Origin: Hyphomicrobiales bacterium
GTDB taxonomy: Bacteria; Pseudomonadota; Alphaproteobacteria; Rhizobiales; Afifellaceae
NCBI GenBank assembly: GCA_013812985.1
Contig: JACCSN010000792.1
Location: 1-5,117 of the forward strand
Length of the DNA stretch: 5,117 nucleotides
Reading direction: 5' to 3'
Shown here: positions 1-4,743 of the stretch, in pieces
Position numbering within the stretch: position 1 is the stretch's first letter
Layout of the letters: each line of letters begins with the position of its first letter
Program-made: the position numbers and the translations under genes
Notes under the pieces: generated by a model
Databases searched by the model: none
Told to the model about the DNA's origin: nothing
The model's input: the letters and a program-made list of their open reading frames with translations, nothing else

Positions 1-365
1 AGCGTCAGGAGGAGCGGCCGGACGCCGCGCGGCGCTCGCGCCATGGCATAGGCGATGGGGAAGCCGATGATGAGCGCCGCCAGGGCTGAAATCGCGGCGA
101 TCCGGATGGAGGAGAGATAGGCCTTGATGTAGAGCGGGTCGCCGGCGAGCCAGAGGTAGTTGGCGAAGGTGAGTTCCCGGAGCTTCGTCCCGAACTCCGC
201 TGCCGTGTTGAAGACCGGGAGATAGGGCGGGATGGCGATCGCGGTCTCCGACAGCGAGATCTTCAGGACGATGAGGAACGGGGCGAGGAAGAAGACGAGG
301 AGCCAGAGATAGGGGATCCAGGTGGCGATCCGGCGCTGGAGGGGGGTGCGCGGGAGGTCAGGCAT
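1..365 (-). CDS. potH: Putrescine/polyamine ABC transporter permease PotH, N-terminal part (cut by left window edge)
   Basis: Inner-membrane permease subunit that, with PotI, forms the channel of a PotFGHI-type polyamine importer. Only the first 121 residues are visible; the gene continues past position 1. From ATG at 365-363 the protein has a short basic N-terminus, a first membrane segment at about residues 16-36 (WIPYLWLLVFFLAPFLIVLK), then a periplasmic stretch with SETAIAIPPY and DPLYIKAYLSS, and a second membrane segment at about 86-107. These motifs line up with E. coli PotH (from memory: FLIVLKIS, AIPPY, DPLYFDAYL), so the family call is strong. The start overlaps the stop of the upstream HEPN gene by 8 nt (ATGCCTGA). 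No Shine-Dalgarno sequence is visible in the bases before the ATG, so translation is probably coupled to the HEPN gene. Normally potG directly precedes potH; here a two-gene module lies between them. Confidence 0.93.
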   Translation of the reverse strand, partial: MPDLPRTPLQRRIATWIPYLWLLVFFLAPFLIVLKISLSETAIAIPPYLPVFNTAAEFGTKLRELTFANYLWLAGDPLYIKAYLSSIRIAAISALAALIIGFPIAYAMARAPRGVRPLLLT

Positions 366-771
366 CGGGGGTTAGCGCGGCGCGCGGAAAACCGAACTCC
401 TTCGAGCAGAGGTCTAAGAAAGCCCTCGCCTTCCTAAGCGGATCCTGCGCATCTTCGGCAGACATGCGTGCTTCTTCTTTGTAGTCTGCACGAATGCGGC
501 GATCCTGGATGTCTCGGATGTTCTCGCCTGCGCGCCTCGATTCGAGACCTTGGTCTTTCACGAACAAACCAAACTGGCCAACAACGCTTGCGTGCTTCTT
601 AGGCGCAGAACCTACTTGCCGTAATAGGGCGGCTCTCGCCGCGTGAAACATCGCGTAATATGCCAGATGCACGATCGCGCCTGGCGTCACCGCCGGCTGT
701 TGAGCTGCCGCTTCGGCAAAATGGACCTCCGCCTTTGACCATGCCTGAAGAGCGAACCGTTCCGTGCTCAA
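358..771 (-). CDS. HEPN-domain protein, UPF0332/COG1895 type, toxin-side partner of an MNT/HEPN module
   Basis: Small (137 aa) all-helical protein. Residues 35-50 carry the typical helix HLAYYAMFHAARAALL. KKH (58-60) follows, as in the UPF0332 family, and the family motif RRIRADY is at 91-97. Family knowledge: HEPN proteins paired with MNT nucleotidyltransferases act as RNase-type toxins, and in the HepT/MntA system a tyrosine in the RX4HXY motif is AMPylated by the partner. Here the motif reads R-X4-D-Y (R91, D96, Y97), so the usual catalytic histidine is not at the expected place. Y97 is my inferred candidate for modification. The start is TTG at 771-769, overlapping the MNT stop as TTGA. 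There is no earlier in-frame start and no clear ribosome site, which points to reinitiation after MNT translation. The tail FGFPRAALTPDA runs into the start of potH and may be partly host sequence captured on insertion. Toxicity is inferred from family and context, not shown by the sequence. Confidence 0.88.
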   Translation of the reverse strand: MSTERFALQAWSKAEVHFAEAAAQQPAVTPGAIVHLAYYAMFHAARAALLRQVGSAPKKHASVVGQFGLFVKDQGLESRRAGENIRDIQDRRIRADYKEEARMSAEDAQDPLRKARAFLDLCSKEFGFPRAALTPDA

Positions 772-1124
772 GGAAGGACAACGCCGTCGCGCGCGATCTC
801 CGCGGCCAGCTCGGTCGGAGGGTCATCTCCGAGATAAGTCGTCGGTAGAACGATCGGACTGATATATACCCCTTCAAGCATATGCGGGTAGGCGACGTTC
901 GAAATCAGCGAACTGAGACGCCAGTCGTCTGCTCGTTCGTGCACGACGACGGCAACATCGTAATCGCTGTCCTCCTCGGCATCGCCGCGGGCGCGCGAGC
1001 CGAAGAGGGTGACACGGGCAATCTTGCCCGGAAAAGCCTCCTCAACCTCACGCTTGAACGCCGCCAGATGAGACTTGGCTTCCGGCGAAAGCATGTCCAG
1101 ATTCGTCGTCAACGTGTGCACCAA
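768..1124 (-). CDS. MNT-fold minimal nucleotidyltransferase, antitoxin-side partner of the HEPN protein
   Basis: Member of the minimal nucleotidyltransferase (pol-beta fold) family. The hallmark is GSRARGD at residues 42-48 followed by SDYDVAVVV at 53-61. D54 and D56 would be the metal-binding acidic pair and G42/S43 the nucleotide-binding turn. The third acidic residue often found on a later strand is not evident; that segment reads VYISPIVLP (86-94). In known MNT/HEPN pairs the enzyme neutralises its HEPN partner by AMPylation; that role here is inferred from the pairing. The start is uncertain: tandem TTG (1124) and GTG (1121) lie about 15-18 nt below a predicted transcription start, while ATG at 1094 would give 108 aa beginning MLSPEAK. 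None has a convincing ribosome binding site. The stop overlaps the HEPN start by 4 nt. It lies 60 nt downstream of potG on the same strand. Confidence 0.88.
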   Translation of the reverse strand: MVHTLTTNLDMLSPEAKSHLAAFKREVEEAFPGKIARVTLFGSRARGDAEEDSDYDVAVVVHERADDWRLSSLISNVAYPHMLEGVYISPIVLPTTYLGDDPPTELAAEIARDGVVLP

Positions 1125-1145
1125 AGGCCGTGAGTTTCAGCCGGA

Positions 1146-1174
1146 AGTATACCTGACGGCCCTTGTTGGCGCAA
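1146..1174 (-). promoter_or_regulatory. Putative sigma70-type promoter of the MNT/HEPN module
   Basis: On the minus strand, TTGCGC (1174-1169) and TATACT (1151-1146) are separated by exactly 17 nt. The -10 box matches the consensus at 5 of 6 positions; the -35 box matches only TTG. Transcription would start near 1139, just upstream of the tandem TTG/GTG starts. It would let the module, and perhaps potH, be expressed independently of the potF promoter. The prediction rests on sequence alone, and the -35 is weak. Confidence 0.4.
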
Positions 1175-1184
1175 AGCGCAGACC

Positions 1185-2393
1185 TCAGCTCGCCAGCACC
1201 AACCCCGCGTCCGGCGCCCAGGAGAGCCACACCCGGTCCTCCCAGGCGATTGGCCGCTCGACGGTCCGCGCGGCGTTCAGCAGGCTCGCCCGCACGAGCT
1301 TTCCGGAGGCGAGGCGGACGTGATAGACAGACATGTCGCCGAGATAGGCGATATCCCAGACTTGGCCCGCGACGGCATTGACGGCTGGCGCCGCCGGCGC
1401 GTCGTGGCCGATCCTGATCTTTTCCGGCCGCACCGCGAACCAGGCTTTTTGGCCCTCGGATATGGCGGCGGCGCTCATCGTCTCGATGCGAAGGCCGCCT
1501 TCTGCCGCAAGTCGGAGCTTGCCCGGGCCGGCCGCCTCGACCGTGCCCTCCAGAATATTCACCGAGCCGATAAAATCGGCGACGTAGCGGGAGTTCGGCG
1601 CCTCGTAGATTTCCGCCGGCGACGCCACCTGGACGATGCGGCCCTGGTCCATGACCGAGATGCGGTCGGCCACCGTCATCGCCTCCTCCTGGTCGTGCGT
1701 GACGATCACGAAGGTCAAGCCCAGCGTCTCCTGCAGGCTGATCAGCTCGAACTGCGTTTCCTCGCGGAGCTTCTTGTCCAGCGCAGCGAGCGGCTCGTCG
1801 AGGAGCAGCACTTTTGGGCGTTTGGCGAGCGCCCGGGCGAGCGCGACGCGCTGGCGCTGGCCACCCGACAGCTTGTCGGGCTTGCGCGTGGCGAAATCCT
1901 CCATCTTCACCAGCTTCAGCATCTCGCCGACCCGCGCCGCGATTTGAGCTTTGGCCATGCCTTCCTGCCTAAGGCCGAAGCCGACGTTCTTCTCCACGCT
2001 CATGTGCGGAAACAGCGCGTAGGACTGGAACATCATGTTCACCGGCCGCCGGTGCGGCGGTACGCCGGCGAGATTGCGACCGTCGAGCCAGATGGCGCCC
2101 TCGCTCGGCTCTTCGAAGCCGGCGAGCATCCGAAGCAAGGTGGTTTTGCCGCAACCAGAGGGCCCGAGGAGCGCGTGGAACTCGCGCTCGTAGATGACGA
2201 GGGTCTGGTTGTCGACGGCGGTGAAGGCGCCGAAACGCTTGGTCAAGCCGCGGAACTCGATGAAGGGCTTGGCTACCGCGTCCTTCCAGGGCTGGAATTC
2301 TCGCCGCACAGCGCCGAGAACGTTTCGCGAACGATCTCCGCCTGTTTGTCGGCCCGGAACGGCCGATGCCGTCCCGGTTGCTCCCGCGCTCAC
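1185..2393 (-). CDS. potG: Polyamine ABC transporter ATP-binding protein PotG
   Basis: Cytoplasmic ATPase that powers polyamine import through PotH/PotI. All ABC landmarks are intact: Walker A GPSGCGKTT at residues 77-85 (K83), Q-loop Q123 in NMMFQSYALFPHM, signature LSGGQ at 175-179, Walker B VLLLDEP at 195-201 (catalytic E200), D-loop at about 204-206 and switch histidine H233. The C-terminal TOBE-like regulatory part (about 277-402) contains DFIGSVN, AVRPEKI and YLGDMSVYHVRL, which match PotG closely and separate it from generic sugar or iron ATPases. The start used is GTG at 2393, 19 nt after the potF stop. It gives 402 aa, about 25 longer than E. coli PotG, and no strong ribosome site supports it. 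An internal GTG at 2309 would give 374 aa beginning VRREFQPWKD and is a real alternative. Co-transcribed with potF upstream; the usual downstream neighbour potH is displaced by the MNT/HEPN pair. Confidence 0.95.
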   Translation of the reverse strand: MSAGATGTASAVPGRQTGGDRSRNVLGAVRREFQPWKDAVAKPFIEFRGLTKRFGAFTAVDNQTLVIYEREFHALLGPSGCGKTTLLRMLAGFEEPSEGAIWLDGRNLAGVPPHRRPVNMMFQSYALFPHMSVEKNVGFGLRQEGMAKAQIAARVGEMLKLVKMEDFATRKPDKLSGGQRQRVALARALAKRPKVLLLDEPLAALDKKLREETQFELISLQETLGLTFVIVTHDQEEAMTVADRISVMDQGRIVQVASPAEIYEAPNSRYVADFIGSVNILEGTVEAAGPGKLRLAAEGGLRIETMSAAAISEGQKAWFAVRPEKIRIGHDAPAAPAVNAVAGQVWDIAYLGDMSVYHVRLASGKLVRASLLNAARTVERPIAWEDRVWLSWAPDAGLVLAS

Positions 2394-2412
2394 CGGCGAA
2401 ACCGAGCCGCGC

Positions 2413-3507
2413 CTACTGCCCCGTGGTCACAGTTGTCCAGGCCCTCGTAATCAGCCGCTGCGTTTTCGCGTCGTAGGGCGCCTTCGTGTAGAGCCTGGCG
2501 ACCGCCGCCTCGTCAGGATAGATCGCCTTGTCGCCGATCACGTCGGGATTGAGGAGCGGTTGCGAGGCCTTGTTGCCGTTGGCGTAATAGACGAAATTCG
2601 ACGCCTTGGCGGCGACGTCCGGCTTCAACATGTAGTTGATGAATTGATGCGCCTCGTCGGGGTGCGGCGCGTCGGCCGGAATCGCCATCTGGTCGAACCA
2701 CATGAGGGCGCCCTCCCTCGGCAGTGAATACGCGACCTCCACGCCCTGCCCGGCCTCCGCGGCGCGGTCGCGCGCTTGTAGCACGTCGCCGGAAAAGCCG
2801 ACCGAAAGGCAGATGTCGCCATTGGCGAGGGCGTTGATGTATTCCGACGAGTGGAATTTCTGCACGTGCGGCCGGATGCCCTGAAGGAGAGCCGTGGCCT
2901 TCTCGATATCGGCCGGCTCGCGGCTGTCGGGGTTGAGGCCGAGATAATGCAGCGCCGCCGGAAACAGCTCCGACCCGGCGTCGAGGATGTGAACCCCGCA
3001 ATCGGCGAATTTGGAGAGAACGTTCGGATCGAACACCATTGCCCAGGAATCGAGCGGCGCGTCGGGCATGCGCTCCTGGATTTTCGCGACGTTGTAGCCG
3101 ATGCCGGTCGTGCCCCACATGTAGTTGACCGAATATTCGTTGCTCGGGTCATAAACGGCGACGCGCTCGGCGATCTCCGGCCAGACATTCGAGAGGTTCG
3201 GCAGCTTCGCCTTGTCGAGCCTCTGGAACACGCCGGCCTGGATCTGGCGGCCCATGAACTCGGCCGAGGGGACCACGACGTCATAGCCCGATCCGCCGGC
3301 GAGGAGCTTGGTTTCCAGGATCTCGTTGGAGTCGTACACGTCGTAGACGACCTTGATCCCGGTCTCGGCGGTGAATTCTTCCAGGATGGTCTCGTCGATA
3401 TAGTCGGACCAATTGAAGACGTGGACGACTTTCTCCTGCGCCGCCGCCGCGAGCGGGAGGAGGGCCAGGGCGGCAGCCGCGGCAAGCCGTTTGGCGAGTG
3501 GGTTCAA
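2413..3507 (-). CDS. potF: Periplasmic putrescine/polyamine-binding protein PotF
   Basis: Solute receptor of the transporter; binds polyamine in the periplasm and delivers it to PotHI. The 364 aa begin with a Sec signal peptide (basic MNPLAKR, Ala/Leu core to about residue 21, likely cleavage near AAA-QEK, 21-24). The mature part follows E. coli PotF along its length: NWSDYI (32-37), GIKVVYDVYDSNEILE, VVPSAEF, TTGIGYNV, FHSSEYINALANGDIC, and the ending RAWTTVTTGQ. By alignment from memory, ligand residues W37/D39/Y40/S85/E185/D247/D278/Y314 of E. coli correspond to W33, D35, Y36, S81, E180, D241, D272 and Y308 here. E. coli W244 and F276 become F238 and W270, so the aromatic cage is kept with two swaps. 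The start is TTG at 3507-3505, supported by GGAG 7 nt upstream and by the signal peptide beginning there. First gene of the visible operon. Putrescine preference is inferred. Confidence 0.95.
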   Translation of the reverse strand: MNPLAKRLAAAAALALLPLAAAAQEKVVHVFNWSDYIDETILEEFTAETGIKVVYDVYDSNEILETKLLAGGSGYDVVVPSAEFMGRQIQAGVFQRLDKAKLPNLSNVWPEIAERVAVYDPSNEYSVNYMWGTTGIGYNVAKIQERMPDAPLDSWAMVFDPNVLSKFADCGVHILDAGSELFPAALHYLGLNPDSREPADIEKATALLQGIRPHVQKFHSSEYINALANGDICLSVGFSGDVLQARDRAAEAGQGVEVAYSLPREGALMWFDQMAIPADAPHPDEAHQFINYMLKPDVAAKASNFVYYANGNKASQPLLNPDVIGDKAIYPDEAAVARLYTKAPYDAKTQRLITRAWTTVTTGQ

Positions 3508-3614
3508 GATCGGGCTCCATCTGCTGGGTCATTTGATAAAGCTGAGCTTATGGCCCGCGCATGGCCGCATCAACCGGCGAGTTCATCCTTGCGGAATTCT
3601 CTTCCAGTCGGAGC
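3508..3614 (-). promoter_or_regulatory. Upstream region of the pot operon; weak promoter candidate only
   Basis: This 107-nt gap between the vapC remnant and potF should hold the pot operon promoter unless transcription reads through from vapBC. The best pair I see on the minus strand is TTGATG (3573-3568) and CATAAG (3552-3547) with a 15-nt spacer, which is short and imperfect. No rho-independent terminator with a T-run is visible after vapC. Confidence 0.25.
3515..3518 (-). promoter_or_regulatory. Ribosome binding site deciding the TTG start of potF
   Basis: GGAG lies 7 nt before the TTG codon at 3507. The nearest upstream ATGs (3532, 3520) are in another frame and would not give the signal peptide. 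This site is therefore the main reason to accept a TTG start. Confidence 0.7.
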
Positions 3615-3996
3615 CTACCAAAGCACTTTCACATCGAAGTCGCTGAAGGCTGGATCGACCGTGACGAGCCGCATGTCCTCGACGATCGCCTGTGCGGCAA
3701 GCATGCGGTCGAAGGAGTCGCGATGAGCGCCGGGCATGGAGCCGGCGAGATGGGCGTGAGCCAAATTGATCGGCAACGGCAGAAACCATAATGGGCCATG
3801 AGATCGACGAGGCGCTCGGACAAGAGCTTGGCTGCCGGCCACTTCCCCGTCCGGACCTTGTTTGCAATCTCCCACGCGACTACGCCGCTGATGTACACTT
3901 TTGGCTCTCCTTCAACTGCGGAAGCAGCCCGTCGAGAGAGTCTCGGATCGTTAATCGTCCACAGAACAAGGTGTGGCTATCCAGGAGGATCGCCAT
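3615..3996 (-). pseudogene. vapC: VapC-type PIN-domain toxin, broken by two frameshifts
   Basis: PIN ribonuclease toxin of a VapBC pair, readable only across three frames. Frame one, from ATG 3996, gives MAILLDSHTLF. After a shift near 3961-3964 the next frame gives WTINDPRLSRR through VYISGVVAWEIANKV to RLVDLMAHYG. After a second shift near 3783-3787 the third frame gives LPLPINLAHAHLAG, HRDSFDRMLAAQA, VTVDPAF and ends VLW with TAG at 3617-3615. Supplying one missing base at each point yields 127 aa, the normal VapC length. The PIN acidic set is then intact (D6, E43, D94/D97, D115), with DSFDR in place of the common DPFDR. Read as it stands, frame one stops after about 38 residues. A strong ribosome site precedes the ATG, and the start overlaps vapB by 20 nt, as in working operons. 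Either a decayed gene or two indel sequencing errors; the nonsense codon in vapB favours decay. Confidence 0.85.
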
Positions 3997-4234
3997 CCAA
4001 TCCCTCCCAAAGCATCAACTCCTCTTCCGGGAGGGGGTCGAAAAAGAAGGCGTCGGGTATGCTGAGCTTACCCGTCAGAATTCCGGCTTTCCGCTTGAGC
4101 GGCTTCTCCGCCACTGGCGTCAGCCGCACGATTGGCTCCTTGCCGCGCGCGGTCACGATCTCCTCGCCGGCTTTGGCGCGCGCGATGAGCTTGGAAAGGT
4201 TCGTTTAGGCGGCGTGGATTGTGACAGTGGCCAT
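3977..4234 (-). pseudogene. vapB: Phd/VapB-family antitoxin with a nonsense codon at position 10
   Basis: Antitoxin partner of the downstream VapC remnant. ATG at 4234 gives MATVTIHAA, then TAA (4207-4205), then in the same frame TNLSKLIARAKAGEEIV, TARGKEPIVRLTPVAEKP, KRKAGILTGKLSIPDAFFFD, PLPEEELMLWEGLDGDPPG and TAG (3979-3977). The N-terminal Phd motif normally reads AAKTNLSKLI, so the TAA stands where a lysine codon (AAA) is expected; a single A-to-T change explains it. Repaired, it would be 85 aa, typical of the family. The N-terminal half normally binds operator DNA and the C-terminal half (DAFF onward) wraps the toxin. No internal start would restore the DNA-binding half. It overlaps vapC by 20 nt, which is usual for such operons. 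Confidence 0.85.
4002..4008 (-). promoter_or_regulatory. Shine-Dalgarno sequence of the vapC remnant
   Basis: GGGAGGG ends 5 nt before the ATG at 3996, inside the 3' end of vapB. It fixes the vapC start and shows that the translation signal outlived the reading frame. Confidence 0.65.
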
Positions 4235-4254
4235 GTTCGAAGCCGTGCCTTAGC

Positions 4255-4270
4255 TGACCTATTTAGGTGA
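4255..4270. promoter_or_regulatory. Palindrome upstream of vapB, likely VapB(Phd) operator
   Basis: TGACCTATTTAGGTGA is an inverted repeat. The 5-bp arms ACCTA/TAGGT (4257-4268) around TT are perfect, and the outer two positions carry one mismatch. It lies about 20 nt upstream of the vapB ATG, on an AT-rich stretch that could serve as the -10 region (TAAATA on the minus strand, 4265-4260). Phd/VapB antitoxins autoregulate by binding palindromes at this place, so an operator role is a reasonable inference. A perfect TTGACA lies at 4293-4288, but its spacing to TAAATA is 22 nt, too long for a normal promoter. Confidence 0.4.
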
Positions 4271-4445
4271 CGAAAACGCTGGCGCCATGTCAATGTGCGA
4301 GGAGACCGGTCACCAACCTCTCATTGTCGCCCGCCGGATTTGGGCACGCGGCGCTCGAAGTTCTCCTCGGCGCGGTGGCCGACGAGGCTCGACCGGCGAC
4401 GAGGGACACGCCGGAACAGAAAAGCCGAACCGGCGTTTGCTGTCC

Positions 4446-4688
4446 ATGCGAGACCCGGCGCCTTCCCAACGGATCGATCCGCTCACTGCAGCGGACAGCG
4501 TTATCGCTCTGCTGGGGGACTTGAACACCGACAAGTTTTCTCCAGACGAACGCATTGCGGTCGCCAACGTTCAGGTGGAAGCAGCCGAGGAATGGCTCGC
4601 GGCTTATCTCGAGGCCGAAGCGATGACTGCAGCGTTCTCGCTCATCCGAATGTACGACAGTTCGGCGGGGCGCGTGACGGGCTCTTGA
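4446..4688 (+). CDS. Hypothetical small acidic protein (80 aa)
   Basis: I do not recognise this gene. From ATG 4446 it reads MRDPAPSQRIDPLTAADSV and continues with SPDERIAVANVQVEAAEEW, LAAYLEAEAMTAAFSLIRMY, ending GRVTGS with TGA. The middle is rich in Ala, Glu and Asp with helix-like spacing, and the third codon positions are fairly GC-rich, which makes it look more like real protein than the Arg/Pro-rich shadow frames around it. The same frame stays open back to an ATG at 4287, but that extension is Arg/Gly-rich and unconvincing. No clear ribosome site or promoter is seen. There is no signal peptide or membrane segment. It is convergent with the TadE-like gene, 55 nt away. It could be a chance frame. 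Confidence 0.4.
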   Translation: MRDPAPSQRIDPLTAADSVIALLGDLNTDKFSPDERIAVANVQVEAAEEWLAAYLEAEAMTAAFSLIRMYDSSAGRVTGS

Positions 4689-4692
4689 GCCC
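4679..4692. terminator. Short perfect palindrome at the end of the 80-aa ORF; possible weak terminator
   Basis: GGGCTCTTGAGCCC has 6-bp arms around TT and includes the TGA stop (4686-4688) of the plus-strand ORF. It sits in the gap between convergent genes, where a bidirectional terminator would be expected. It lacks a T-run on either strand, so intrinsic termination is doubtful. Confidence 0.2.
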
Positions 4693-4743
4693 AGACGGTT
4701 GCATGATCCCAACCTGGTTCGTGACCGCTTCCAGATCGACCGT

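Noticed and set aside
1320..2450. Long plus-strand open frame (376 codons) opposite potG
   Set aside because: It mirrors the GC-rich codon pattern of potG, is rich in Arg/His/Leu/Asp, shows no domain, and potG carries every ABC motif on the other strand.
2625..3485. Long minus-strand frame (286 codons) inside potF
   Set aside because: It is an Arg/Pro/Ser-rich shadow of potF in another frame; potF matches its family over the full length.
2851..3726. Plus-strand frame (291 codons) opposite potF and its upstream region
   Set aside because: Antisense shadow without recognisable domain or ribosome site.
3541..4070. Ten-base direct repeat GCTGAGCTTA at 3541-3550 and 4061-4070
   Set aside because: No extended similarity around either copy and no target-duplication logic; probably chance.
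4288..4293. Perfect TTGACA -35 hexamer on the minus strand upstream of vapB
   Set aside because: The nearest AT-rich -10-like site (TAAATA) is 22 nt away, and at 16-18 nt spacing the sequence is not -10-like, so it is noted but not called as a promoter.
4267..4524. Plus-strand frame (85 codons) containing a helix-like stretch
   Set aside because: Only a short segment looks protein-like; the rest is Cys/Arg-rich, with no start signal and no known family.
4290..4712. Minus-strand frame (140 codons) covering the gap upstream of vapB
   Set aside because: Arg/Ser/Cys-rich composition with no motif; it looks like the complement of the plus-strand ORF at 4446-4688.
4697..4714. GGTTG/CAACC inverted repeat in the gap between convergent genes
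   Set aside because: Five-bp stem with an 8-nt loop and no T-run; too weak to call a terminator.
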